64,000 bases of DNA from Pseudomonadota bacterium (GCA_023387335.1 JAEWIF010000057.1:62001-126000), one strand, 5' to 3'; positions 1 through 8,883 are shown, counted from the stretch's first letter. Program-made: numbers and translations. The notes: generated by a model not told the origin, from the sequence alone.

Positions 1-489
1 GTGGATCAGCAGGTGCACGCCCACCGGTTCGCCCAGCCCGGGGCACATGCTGGAGAGGCTCAGCGCCTCGACCGGCGCGCCCTGGAAACCCGTGACCGTG
101 CGCGCCTCGTAATCCACGCCCTTGTCGATCAGCGCGATCTCGGCCGATTTCGGGTCGTCGCAGAACAGTTGCAGGTAGATGTCCGACAGCCGCGTGGCCG
201 TGCCGTTCCAGACCGCGCCCGTCAGGTGCGGGCGGAACTCGGCGAGGCGCTCCATCCAGGTGAGCGCGTGGCGGCGCAGCGCTTCCAGCTCCGCGGGCTG
301 CGTGTCGCCGCAGAACACCGAGATGTACTCGCGCACGGCCTCCTCGACCGCGTCGTTGTCCGGCAGGGCCGCGCGTTGCGGCAGCCCCAGCTGCTTGACC
401 GCGCGGCGCTTGGCCGGGCCGTATTCCAGTCCCTCCTCCACCACCATGCGGGCGGCGGTGGCGGCGATTTCCGATTGCACGCTGTCCAT
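1..489 (-). CDS. Conserved hypothetical protein, 3' end outside the window
   Basis: An uninterrupted minus-strand frame of 163 codons starts with ATG at 489 (MDSVQSEIAATAARM...) and runs off the left edge, so only the N-terminal part is visible. The visible part is acidic and mostly helical early on (GLEYGPAKRRAVKQLGLP), followed by a mixed segment around LQLFCDDPKSAEIALIDKG. I see no signal peptide or membrane segment. I do not recognise the family with confidence. The gene diverges from mpl, and 90 bases separate the two start codons. Third-position GC is as high as in the neighbours, which supports real coding. No function is assigned. Confidence 0.72.
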   Translation of the reverse strand, partial: MDSVQSEIAATAARMVVEEGLEYGPAKRRAVKQLGLPQRAALPDNDAVEEAVREYISVFCGDTQPAELEALRRHALTWMERLAEFRPHLTGAVWNGTATRLSDIYLQLFCDDPKSAEIALIDKGVDYEARTVTGFQGAPVEALSLSSMCPGLGEPVGVHLLIH

Positions 490-491
490 CA

Positions 492-510
492 CCGGGGCAT
501 TGTGCCCCGG
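492..510. repeat. Perfect 8-bp inverted repeat between divergent genes
   Basis: CCGGGGCA (492-499) and TGCCCCGG (503-510) form a perfect dyad with a TTG loop. It lies 3 bases upstream of the leftward gene's start and about 70 bases upstream of mpl. It could be an operator for either gene or a hairpin in the leftward leader. No T-run follows on either strand, so it is not an obvious terminator. Confidence 0.5.
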
Positions 511-579
511 TCGCCGGCACGCAACGCGGGCGTCGTGCATGCACGGAGCCCGCGCGAGGTCACCTCGATAATCGAACCC

Positions 580-2040
580 ATGCACATCCATATCCTGGGC
601 ATCTGCGGCACGTTCATGGGCGGTGTCGCGGCCCTCGCCCGCGAAGCCGGGCACCGGGTGACCGGCTGCGACGCCGGCGTCTATCCGCCGATGAGCGACC
701 AGCTGCGCGCCCTGGGCATCGACCTGATCGAAGGCTTCGGCGCCGACCAGCTCTCGCTCCAGCCCGACGTCTGGGTGATCGGCAACGTGGTCTCGCGCGC
801 GCGCCAGCCCGATGGCACGCCGCGCTATCCGCTGATGGAAGCCATCCTCGAGCAGGGCGCGCGCTACACCAGCGGTCCGCAGTGGCTGGCCGAGCACGTG
901 CTGCACGGCCGCCACGTGCTCGCGGTCGCGGGCACGCACGGCAAGACCACCACCACCTCGATGCTCACCTGGATCCTGGAGCACGCCGGCCAGTCGCCGG
1001 GCTTCCTGGTGGGCGGCGTCCCGGTGAACTTCGGCGTGTCGGCGCGCCTGGGAACTGGAGCCCCCACGCTTGCCGCTTCGCGTGCTGCGCTGCCCCCCGA
1101 GGGGGCTGTCCCGCCTTGGGGCGGCCCGGCGGCGGGACGGGCTGCGCCCTTCGTGATCGAAGCCGACGAATACGACACGGCCTTCTTCGACAAGCGCAGC
1201 AAGTTCGTGCACTACCGGCCGCGCACCGCGATCCTGAACAACCTGGAGTTCGACCACGCGGACATCTTCGACGACCTGGCGGCGATCGAGCGGCAGTTCC
1301 ACCACCTGGTGCGCACCGTGCCGGGCTCGGGCCGGGTCGTGGTCAACGGCCTGGAGGAAAGCCTGGCGCGCGTTCTGCACCAGGGCTGCTGGAGCGAGGT
1401 GCGCAGCTTCGGCGCGGCCGTGAGCGACTACACGGCCGAAGGCGACCCGGGCGCGTTCGACGTGCTGCTGCGCGGCGAACGCGTGGGCCGCGTCGAGTGG
1501 GACCTGAGCGGCGTGCACAACCAGCTCAATGCGCTGGCCGCCATCGCCGCGGCCGAGCACGTGGGCGTGTCGCCCGCGATCGCCGCGCGCGCGCTGGGCG
1601 AGTTCCGCAACGTCAAGCGCCGGATGGAGCTGCGCGGCGAGGTGCGCGGCATCAAGGTCTACGACGATTTCGCGCACCACCCCACCGCGATCCGCACGAC
1701 GGTGGACGGCCTGCGGCGCAAGCTCGGCCCGGACGGCGGCCGCATCCTGGCGGTGTTCGAACCGCGCAGCAACACCATGAAGCTGGGCACCATGAAGTCG
1801 CAGCTGCCCTGGAGCCTGGAGCAGGCCGACCTGGCGTTCTGCCACGGCGGCGGCCTCGGCTGGGACGCGCGCGAGTCGCTCGCGCCCATGGGCTCGCGCG
1901 CCGCGGTCGGCGACACCATCGACCAGCTGGTCGAGATGACGGTGGCCGCGGCCCGCCCGGGCGACCACCTGGTGTGCATGAGCAACGGGGGATTCGGCGG
2001 CATCCACGGCCGCCTGCTCGAGGCGCTGGCGCGCCGCTGA
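580..2040 (+). CDS. mpl: UDP-N-acetylmuramate:L-alanyl-gamma-D-glutamyl-meso-diaminopimelate ligase
   Basis: Mpl is a cytoplasmic Mur-ligase-family enzyme of peptidoglycan recycling. It ligates recovered L-Ala-gamma-D-Glu-meso-DAP tripeptide to UDP-MurNAc using ATP. Visible are the N-terminal Rossmann segment HILGICGTFMGG, the ATP-binding loop AGTHGKTTTTS, the EADEYDTAFFDKRSKF block typical of Mpl, NNLEFDHADIFDD, and the C-terminal DDFAHHPTAI and EPRSNTMKLG motifs. The protein has 486 residues, about 30 longer than usual. The excess is an in-frame insertion encoded by 1054-1146 between SARLG and PFVIEADEYD. The ATG at 580 was chosen because homology begins at MHIHILGI; the open frame further upstream lies antisense to the neighbouring gene. 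The stop codon directly abuts the stop of the convergent gene at 2041. Confidence 0.95.
   Translation: MHIHILGICGTFMGGVAALAREAGHRVTGCDAGVYPPMSDQLRALGIDLIEGFGADQLSLQPDVWVIGNVVSRARQPDGTPRYPLMEAILEQGARYTSGPQWLAEHVLHGRHVLAVAGTHGKTTTTSMLTWILEHAGQSPGFLVGGVPVNFGVSARLGTGAPTLAASRAALPPEGAVPPWGGPAAGRAAPFVIEADEYDTAFFDKRSKFVHYRPRTAILNNLEFDHADIFDDLAAIERQFHHLVRTVPGSGRVVVNGLEESLARVLHQGCWSEVRSFGAAVSDYTAEGDPGAFDVLLRGERVGRVEWDLSGVHNQLNALAAIAAAEHVGVSPAIAARALGEFRNVKRRMELRGEVRGIKVYDDFAHHPTAIRTTVDGLRRKLGPDGGRILAVFEPRSNTMKLGTMKSQLPWSLEQADLAFCHGGGLGWDARESLAPMGSRAAVGDTIDQLVEMTVAAARPGDHLVCMSNGGFGGIHGRLLEALARR
1054..1146 (+). repeat. 93-bp GC-rich palindromic repeat inserted in frame in mpl
   Basis: This block encodes 31 low-complexity residues (rich in Ala, Pro and Gly) that have no place in the Mpl alignment: E. 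coli Mpl runs directly from the ARLG segment to the VEADEYD segment. The DNA contains a GCCCCC/GGGGGC dyad around 1092-1106 and a GTCCCGCC (1108-1115) / GGCGGGAC (1131-1138) dyad. It matches my memory of a short palindromic element common between genes in Comamonadaceae genomes. Its length of 31 codons keeps the frame. No second copy is seen in this window. Confidence 0.7.
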
Positions 2041-3057
2041 TTACTCGAGGTTGAGCGGCGCCGGCGCCGTGCGGTCGTTCGGCGGCTGCGGCGGGAACCG
2101 GGAGTCGCGTCCGTGGACCGAGGGCTGGCTGGGCTGGTGGCTGTGCAGCGACGAGTCCCAGCCCTCGGCGCGGCGCAGGCTGGCCTGCGAAGCCCGCTTC
2201 TGGTTCGAGGTGACCGCGCCCACCAGGTACAGGGCGGCCAGGTCGTGCGCGAGCTGCACGCCCACCAGGCCGGTGCGCTGCTGCAGTTCGGTGAAGGTGC
2301 CGGGCGCCTGCGCCAGCTCGCGCAGCAGCAGCAGATGCGAGTCTCGCAACAGCCGTTGCGCCAGCCGCGGCGGCCGGCGGAAGTAGACCATCTCGGTGCG
2401 GTAGCGGCGCGGCAGCACGTCGCGCGCGGTGCGCAGCGCGTACTGCCACATCAGCTGCGAGAGGCTGCAGCGCACGAAATGCTCCGGCGGCGCGGAGCTG
2501 CGCGGCCGGGTGGCCCACATCGCGTTCTCGAAATCCAGCGGAGCCGCGGTCGGCATCACGGCGGCATCGCCGCGCAGGTCCACCACCGCGATCAGCGCAC
2601 CGCCGGCCGAGGTGACGTGGTACAGGCCCGAGCCCAGCGCGCTCTCCTGCTCCAGCACCTGCGAGGCCAGGCAGAACTGCGCGATCAGGGGACGGAGCCA
2701 CCCTTCCAGCCGGCCGAGCACCGCGCCCACGCTGGCGGCATCCTCGATGTCGAAGCTGAGCTCCGGCTGCAGGTTGCGCGGCAGCGGCCGGGCGAAGGCC
2801 AGCGGCCGGTCGACGTCAGGCAGGTTGATCTGGATGGAGCGCCCCGCGGGAACGCCCGAGGCCACGCGCAGCGTGGTGGCCGAGAGCACCTGCGTGCGGC
2901 CGCCGTTGAGCCACAGCGCGTCGGCATCGCCGAACTTGGCGAACTCCCAGGTCAGCCCGCCCGGCGAGGCGTGCTGCAGCACCCGGCCGAGCGCTTCCTG
3001 CTGCTCCAGGGAGAAACCGGCCATGCCGATGCGAAGAAGCGGAAGTTCGAAGGACAT
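2041..3057 (-). CDS. Conserved hypothetical protein with a winged-helix-like C-terminal segment
   Basis: This is a 338-residue cytoplasmic protein with no signal peptide or membrane helices. I do not recognise a named family. Around residues 235-285 a Leu-rich helical stretch (SHLLLLRELAQAPGTFTELQQRTGL...LAALYLVGAVTS) looks like a helix-turn-helix or winged-helix fold. The last 50 residues are hydrophilic and rich in Pro, Ser and Arg, probably disordered. The ATG at 3057 (MSFELPLLRIG) is preferred over an in-frame codon 18 codons upstream, because that one would fall on the predicted promoter at 3110-3138. The gene is probably monocistronic. It lies downstream of aroG on the same strand and converges on mpl. 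Confidence 0.8.
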   Translation of the reverse strand: MSFELPLLRIGMAGFSLEQQEALGRVLQHASPGGLTWEFAKFGDADALWLNGGRTQVLSATTLRVASGVPAGRSIQINLPDVDRPLAFARPLPRNLQPELSFDIEDAASVGAVLGRLEGWLRPLIAQFCLASQVLEQESALGSGLYHVTSAGGALIAVVDLRGDAAVMPTAAPLDFENAMWATRPRSSAPPEHFVRCSLSQLMWQYALRTARDVLPRRYRTEMVYFRRPPRLAQRLLRDSHLLLLRELAQAPGTFTELQQRTGLVGVQLAHDLAALYLVGAVTSNQKRASQASLRRAEGWDSSLHSHQPSQPSVHGRDSRFPPQPPNDRTAPAPLNLE

Positions 3058-3109
3058 GGGTAACAACTCACCACGGGCTTGGGTCCCACCGAAGCGGGAA
3101 GGAGCAACC

Positions 3110-3138
3110 AATGTAGTTTGGGTGTTACCGCATGTAAA
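3110..3138 (-). promoter_or_regulatory. Sigma-70-like promoter for the gene at 2041-3057
   Basis: On the minus strand TTTACA (3138-3133) and TACATT (3115-3110) are separated by exactly 17 bases. This predicts a start site near 3103 and a leader of about 45 bases. It lies just after the aroG stop codon in an AT-richer patch. Confidence 0.55.
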
Positions 3139-3159
3139 GAAGTTCCCCGGCTTTTTTTG

Positions 3160-4275
<1,116 letters not shown>

Positions 4276-4309
4276 CGTGATTTCCTGAGGTGAGTGGAAG
4301 GGATGGGAC

Positions 4310-4341
4310 AAAAAAAACCGCCGGGAGGTCCCGGCGGTTTT
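4310..4341 (-). terminator. Attenuator hairpin with U8 tract ahead of aroG
   Basis: Read on the minus strand, CCGCCGGG (4337-4330), loop ACCT and CCCGGCGG (4325-4318) form a perfect 8-bp GC stem, extended by A-T pairs and followed by eight T (4317-4310). The T-run ends only 34 bases before the aroG start, leaving no room for a promoter between them. The hairpin therefore lies inside the aroG leader and is better read as an attenuator than as the tldD terminator. Confidence 0.82.
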
Positions 4342-4374
4342 CTTGAGTTCTTCGCGTTTTCTTTTCAGGTACGC

Positions 4375-4440
4375 CTAGATCTCTCGACCGCCGGGGCCCG
4401 AGAACCAAAAGTAGCCAAAAAAGAAAACGTGCTTGCGCAT
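4375..4440 (-). CDS. aroG leader peptide rich in Phe, Tyr and Trp (21 aa)
   Basis: ATG at 4440 to TAG at 4375 encodes 21 residues. Codons 6-13 read FFFGYFWF: five Phe, one Tyr and one Trp in eight codons. The peptide ends 60 bases upstream of the attenuator T-run. Codons 16-18 (CCC GGC GGT, part of 4387-4395) are perfectly complementary to the terminator 5' arm (4330-4338). A ribosome stalled on the aromatic codons would leave this segment free to form an antiterminator. A ribosome reaching the stop codon would cover it and let the terminator form. UCUCG and CGAGA flanking the segment could make a pause hairpin. The ATG lies 14 bases beyond the tldD stop codon, and no strong ribosome site is seen. 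Confidence 0.8.
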   Translation of the reverse strand: MRKHVFFFGYFWFSGPGGREI

Positions 4441-4448
4441 GGGCGACG

Positions 4449-4478
4449 ACTCTATCAGGCGGTGCCGCCGACGGTCAA
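4449..4478 (-). promoter_or_regulatory. Candidate promoter for the aroG leader
   Basis: On the minus strand TTGACC (4478-4473), an 18-base spacer and TAGAGT (4454-4449), preceded by TG as in an extended -10, straddle the tldD stop codon. The predicted start site, near 4442, would place the leader-peptide ATG almost at the 5' end of the RNA. Alternatively aroG is read from tldD. Confidence 0.35.
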
Positions 4479-5915
4479 GCCGTCGATGCGCAGCGTGGGC
4501 TGGCCCACGCCGACCGGCACGCTCTGGCCTTCCTTGCCGCACGTGCCCACGCCGCTGTCGAGGCGCATGTCGTTGCCGATCATCGTCACGCGCGTGAGCG
4601 CGTCGGGGCCGTTGCCGACGATGGTGGCGCCCTTGACCGGGTACTGGATCTTTCCGTTCTCGACCCAGAACGCCTCGCTGGCCGAGAACACGAACTTGCC
4701 CGAGGTGATGTCGACCTGGCCGCCGCCGAAGTTGGTGGCGTACAGCCCCTTCTTGATGCTGGCCACGATCTCGTCGGGCGCCTTGTCGCCGCCCAGCATG
4801 TACGTGTTGGTCATGCGCGGCATCGGGATGTGCGCATAGCTCTCGCGGCGGCCGTTGCCGGTAGGCGCCACGCCCATCAGGCGGGCGTTGAGCGAGTCCT
4901 GGATGTAGCCGAGCAGGATGCCGTCCTCGATCAGCACGTTGCGCTGGCTCGGATTGCCCTCGTCGTCCACGTTGAGCGAGCCGCGGCGGTCGGAGATCGT
5001 TCCGTCGTCCAGCACCGTCACGCCCTTGGCCGCGACGCGCTGGCCGACGCGCCCGGAGAAAGCGCTGGAGCCCTTGCGGTTGAAGTCGCCTTCCAGCCCG
5101 TGGCCGATGGCCTCGTGCAGCAGGATGCCGGGCCAGCCGGGGCCGAGCACCACGGTCATCTCGCCGGCCGGCGCGGGGCGCGATTCCAGGTTGGTGAGCG
5201 CGGCCTGGACCGCGTCGTCCACGTACTCCTGCACGTGGGCGTCGTCGAAGTACGCGAGGCCGAAGCGGCCGCCGCCGCCGCTGGAGCCGACCTCGCGGCG
5301 GCCGTTCTGCTCGGCGATGACGGTGACCGACAGGCGCACCAGGGGACGCACGTCGGCGGCCAGCGTGCCGTCGGCGCGCGCGACCATCACCACGTCCCAT
5401 TCGCTGGCCAGGCCCGCCATCACCTGCACGATGCGCGGGTCCTTGGCGCGGGCGGCCTTCTCCGCTTTCTCGAGCAGCTGGACCTTGGCCGTGCTGTCGA
5501 GCGTGGCGATCGGGTCCACCGCCGGATAGAGCGAGCGGCTGCCGGCGACCTTCTTGCCCGCCACCTTGGCGCGGCCCGTGCGCGTCGACGACGAGATCGA
5601 GCGCACCGTGCGCGCGGCGTCCAGCAGCGAAGCTTCGGAGATGTCGTCGGAATAGGCGAAGGCGGTCTTCTCGCCGCTGACGGCGCGCACGCCCACGCCC
5701 TGGTCGATGCTGAAGCTGCCGGTCTTGACGATGCCCTCTTCCAGGCTCCAGCCCTCGCTGCGCGTGTACTGGAAGTAGAGGTCGGCATCGTCCACCTGGT
5801 GGGCCGTGATCTCGGCCAGGGCGCGCGACAGATGGGTTTCGTCGAGACCGAACGGCTCGAGCAGGAGGCGCTGCGCGGTGGCCAGGCGCTCCAGGGTGGG
5901 TTCGCGGGAGATCAT
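4455..5915 (-). CDS. tldD: Metalloprotease TldD
   Basis: TldD pairs with TldE (PmbA) to form a zinc-dependent protease that degrades unfolded peptides. In E. coli it matures microcin B17 and affects CcdA stability. The 486-residue length is normal. The zinc motif HEAIGHGLEGD is seen near residue 265, with the surrounding MTVVLGPGWPGILLHEA context. The C-terminal region has the usual GGDKAPDEIVASIKKGLY and GNDMRLDSGVGTCGK blocks. The start MISREPT is taken at 5915, 44 bases after the kinase-fusion stop at 5960, so it may share that transcript. The partner tldE is not in the window. aroG with its leader follows directly downstream. Confidence 0.95.
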   Translation of the reverse strand: MISREPTLERLATAQRLLLEPFGLDETHLSRALAEITAHQVDDADLYFQYTRSEGWSLEEGIVKTGSFSIDQGVGVRAVSGEKTAFAYSDDISEASLLDAARTVRSISSSTRTGRAKVAGKKVAGSRSLYPAVDPIATLDSTAKVQLLEKAEKAARAKDPRIVQVMAGLASEWDVVMVARADGTLAADVRPLVRLSVTVIAEQNGRREVGSSGGGGRFGLAYFDDAHVQEYVDDAVQAALTNLESRPAPAGEMTVVLGPGWPGILLHEAIGHGLEGDFNRKGSSAFSGRVGQRVAAKGVTVLDDGTISDRRGSLNVDDEGNPSQRNVLIEDGILLGYIQDSLNARLMGVAPTGNGRRESYAHIPMPRMTNTYMLGGDKAPDEIVASIKKGLYATNFGGGQVDITSGKFVFSASEAFWVENGKIQYPVKGATIVGNGPDALTRVTMIGNDMRLDSGVGTCGKEGQSVPVGVGQPTLRIDGLTVGGTA

Positions 5916-5959
5916 CGAAGGATTCTAGGCATCCCGCAGGACCCCTGTGGACGGGCGGG

Positions 5960-8005
5960 TCAGCGCGGCAGGTCGCGCGACCGCAGCTCGGCCAGGAAAG
6001 CCTCGGCGCTGCCGAAGCGCTCGCGCGGCGACTTGGCCATCAGGCGGTCGAGCACCGGCTGCAACGCCGCGTGCTCATCCGGCAGGGGCGGCGTGGGCGC
6101 GTGCAGGTGGCGCGCCAGCAGCAGGTCCAGCGTCTCGGCCTGGAACGGCCGCCGGCCGGTGAGCAGCTCGAACATCATCACGCCCAGGCTGTAGAGGTCC
6201 GACAGCGGCGTGGTCTCGCGGCCCGCCGCCTGCTCCGGGCTCAGGTAGTAGGGCGTGCCCACCACGTCGCCGTGCCGGGTCTCGGACAGGCCCAGCCGGT
6301 CGGCCTGGAGCAGCGACTTGGCGATGCCGAAGTCGGCCAGCGCGACCGTGTCGTCGGACCGCCGCATGATGTTCTCGGGCTTCAGGTCGCGGTGGATCAC
6401 GCCACTGGCGTGGATGGCCGCCAGCGCGCGCGCCACCTGCTCCATCACCTGCAGCACGCGCCGCTGCGACATGCGGCCGCCGAGCTCCGCGCGCAGGTCG
6501 CCCTGCGCGAAGTACTCCATCGCGATGTAGGCGTGGTCGTCGGTGAAGCCCTGGTCGTGGATGCGCACCACGTTCGGATGCTCGATGCGCGACAGCAGCG
6601 TGTACTCCTGGATGAAGCGCGACAGGTGCTGCGCGGCGCGCTTGCCGCCGGCGTCCAGCACCTTCAGTACCACGGGCAGGCCGTCCTGCTCGCGCTCGGA
6701 CAGGTACACGTCCGTCATCCCGCCGGCGCCGATCTTGCGCACCAGCCGGTAGCCGCGCAGGCGCAGCGGCTCCTGGCCGGGCGCGAACGCGTGCGTCTTC
6801 AGCGCGGCCAGGCGCGACTGCAGCGCGCCCTTGACCGCGCGCGCCGTGATCTCGGAATTGGCCTGCACGGCCGCGCGGACGTCGGCCGAGCGCGCGGGCA
6901 GCGTGACGGTGGCCGCGTCATCGACGGCGAGGACCGCGTCCAGCCCGACGATCTCCGCGACGTCGACGTGCGCGCCCTCGCCGCGCGCCGGCAGCGACGT
7001 CATGCCGCCGGTCTGCACGCCGGCGCCCGCGTCCAGCAGCACCTCGCGGCTGGCGACCACGGTCCAGCCCAGCTCGCGGCTCGACTGCTCGAGGCGCGCC
7101 GCGACATTGACCGGTTCGCCGACCGCCGCGTCCTCGCGCGCGTCGGCCGAACCGACGCGGCAGAGCTTCACTTCGCCCTGGTGCAGGCCCACGCCGATGG
7201 CCAGCGGCGGCAGGCCGCGGCCCTGGAAGCGGCGCTCCAGCCAAGCGCGGAACTCGTGCGCGGCCAGCGCCATGCCTAGCGCGGCCGCGATCGCACGGCG
7301 CGCCGCGTCCGGCTGCTCGAAGATCGCCAGCAGCCCGTCGCCGATGAACTTCAGGTGCCCGCCGCCGTGGCGCAGCACCGGCTCGCCGCAGCGGCCGAAG
7401 TACTCGGTGAGCAGTTCGGCCACCTCGGCCGAGTCCAGCTTCTCGGCCATGCGCGTGAAGTCGCGGATGTCGGCGAACAGCACCACGGCTTGCAGCACGC
7501 GGTCGGCCACCACGCCCGGCGGCGCTTCCAGGCCGAACTTGTCGGCCAGCTTGCGTCCGCCCACGCTTTCCGAGAAGGCGCGCCGCAGCTGCGCCTCGCG
7601 CGCGCCGACGGCCTGGTCGATGCTCCGCTGCAGCCGGCCCTTCTTGCGCAGCAGGCCCTGCAGCGCCTCCAGCAGTTCGACGCGCGTGAAGGGCTTGGCC
7701 AGGTAGTCGTCGGCGCCCGCCGTCATGCCGCGCCTCATGCTGGCGCGGTCGTCCAGCGCCGTGAGCAGCATCACCGGCGTGGTCGCCAGCTGCGCATCGC
7801 CGCGGATCGCCTCCAGCAGCGCGAAGCCGTCCATCTCCGGCATGCCGATGTCCGAGATCACGACATCGGGTCGCGCGATGCGCGCCTGCTCGAGGCCGCG
7901 AGCGCCGTTGACGGCGGCCAGGATCTCGAAGCCTTCGAGCTTGAGCAGCCGCGCGATGTTGGCGCGGATCGCGTCGTCGTCCTCGACCACCAGCACGGTG
8001 TTCAT
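5960..8005 (-). CDS. Fusion of response-regulator receiver, class III cyclase and Ser/Thr protein kinase
   Basis: This 681-residue soluble protein has three signalling modules. Residues 1-120 are a CheY-like receiver (acidic pocket EDDD, phosphoacceptor D52 in VISDIGMPEMDG, K104). Residues 170-360 are a class III nucleotide cyclase with metal Asp residues D179 (FADIRDFT) and D223 (KFIGDGLLAIF) and the transition-state pair N300/R304 (VNVAARL), so it looks active. Residues 420-681 are a Hanks-type kinase with glycine loop IGAGGMTDVY, K448, catalytic IHRDLKPEN and DFGIAK. The product (cAMP or cGMP) and the kinase targets are unknown. The ATG overlaps the stop of the upstream dehydrogenase gene by 4 bases, so translation is probably coupled to rodA and that gene. 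No transmembrane segment is seen. Confidence 0.9.
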   Translation of the reverse strand: MNTVLVVEDDDAIRANIARLLKLEGFEILAAVNGARGLEQARIARPDVVISDIGMPEMDGFALLEAIRGDAQLATTPVMLLTALDDRASMRRGMTAGADDYLAKPFTRVELLEALQGLLRKKGRLQRSIDQAVGAREAQLRRAFSESVGGRKLADKFGLEAPPGVVADRVLQAVVLFADIRDFTRMAEKLDSAEVAELLTEYFGRCGEPVLRHGGGHLKFIGDGLLAIFEQPDAARRAIAAALGMALAAHEFRAWLERRFQGRGLPPLAIGVGLHQGEVKLCRVGSADAREDAAVGEPVNVAARLEQSSRELGWTVVASREVLLDAGAGVQTGGMTSLPARGEGAHVDVAEIVGLDAVLAVDDAATVTLPARSADVRAAVQANSEITARAVKGALQSRLAALKTHAFAPGQEPLRLRGYRLVRKIGAGGMTDVYLSEREQDGLPVVLKVLDAGGKRAAQHLSRFIQEYTLLSRIEHPNVVRIHDQGFTDDHAYIAMEYFAQGDLRAELGGRMSQRRVLQVMEQVARALAAIHASGVIHRDLKPENIMRRSDDTVALADFGIAKSLLQADRLGLSETRHGDVVGTPYYLSPEQAAGRETTPLSDLYSLGVMMFELLTGRRPFQAETLDLLLARHLHAPTPPLPDEHAALQPVLDRLMAKSPRERFGSAEAFLAELRSRDLPR

Positions 8006-8883
8006 GAACGCGAGATCCAGCGGAACAGGGCGGCGTCGTCCAGGTCGGCCAGGCCCGCGCGGGCGGCCTCGTCGAAGGCGTCGCGCGCGGCCGCGCCCAG
8101 CGGGCCTTCGAAGCCGACGTGCTGCGCCGCCTCCATGGCCAGCGCGGTGTCCTTGCGCAGCAGCGTGACGTGGGCGCGCGGTTCGTAGTCGCCGGCGATG
8201 GCGCGGCGCATCCGGTCGGAGCCGATCCAGCTCTGGCCGCTGGACTGCTCGATCACGTCGAGCGTGCGGCCCAGGTCCAGGCCCAGCCGCTGGGCCAGGG
8301 CCAGCGCTTCGGCCGCGCCGACCAGGTTGATGCCGGCCAGCAGGTTGTTCACCAGCTTGGTCCTGGCGCCGTCGCCGGGGCGCGTGCCGACGCGGAACAC
8401 CTTGGAGCTGAGCGCCGCGAGCAGGTCGGCCGCGGCGTCGAAGGCTTCGTCGGAGCACGCCACCATCAGGCTCATGCTGCCGTCGCGGGCTCGGGCCGGA
8501 CCGCCGGACATGGGCGCGTCGATGGGCGCCACGCCGGCCGCGGCCAGCCGCGCGGCCAGGCTCTCCGCGTCCTGCGGCGCGATGGTGGGACACAGCAGCA
8601 CGGGCGTGCCAGGCGCCAGCGCCGCGGCGGCGCCGTCGGGGCCGAACAGCACCTCGTCGCACTGGCCCGCGTCGACCACGCAGACGATCAGCGCACGCGC
8701 GCCGGCGGCGGCTCCGGCCGGGGTCAGCACCGGCTCGGCGCCGGCGCGGCGAAGGGAATCGAGTTTCTCGGGAACCAGGTCGCAGGCGCGAACCGCCCAG
8801 CCCAGGTCCAGCAGGCGGCGCGCCATGCCGCCGCCCATGTTGCCGACGCCGACGATCCCGATCGCGCCGGCGTCCTGCTTCAC
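8002..8883 (-). CDS. NAD(P)-dependent oxidoreductase, 3-hydroxyisobutyrate dehydrogenase family
   Basis: A beta-hydroxyacid dehydrogenase of 293 residues. It shows the N-terminal dinucleotide loop GIVGVGNMGGGMARRL, the substrate signature DAPMSGGPARARDGSM, and the catalytic lysine in TKLVNNLLAGIN. Family members oxidise 3-hydroxyisobutyrate, tartronate semialdehyde or similar acids; the exact substrate is not decidable here. The GTG start at 8883 overlaps the rodA stop by 4 bases, and the gene's own stop overlaps the kinase-fusion start by 4 bases, so it sits inside a coupled three-gene unit. Why a small-molecule dehydrogenase is coupled to rodA is unclear. Confidence 0.88.
   Translation of the reverse strand: MKQDAGAIGIVGVGNMGGGMARRLLDLGWAVRACDLVPEKLDSLRRAGAEPVLTPAGAAAGARALIVCVVDAGQCDEVLFGPDGAAAALAPGTPVLLCPTIAPQDAESLAARLAAAGVAPIDAPMSGGPARARDGSMSLMVACSDEAFDAAADLLAALSSKVFRVGTRPGDGARTKLVNNLLAGINLVGAAEALALAQRLGLDLGRTLDVIEQSSGQSWIGSDRMRRAIAGDYEPRAHVTLLRKDTALAMEAAQHVGFEGPLGAAARDAFDEAARAGLADLDDAALFRWISRS

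Noticed and set aside
1..579. Upstream extension of the mpl frame to the left edge
   Set aside because: The extension has no homology to Mpl and lies antisense to a better coding frame on the minus strand. Homology starts at the ATG at 580.
4310..4341. The hairpin read simply as the tldD terminator
   Set aside because: It lies only 34 bases before the aroG ATG, so aroG RNA must start upstream of it. The complementary leader segment and aromatic peptide favour attenuation.
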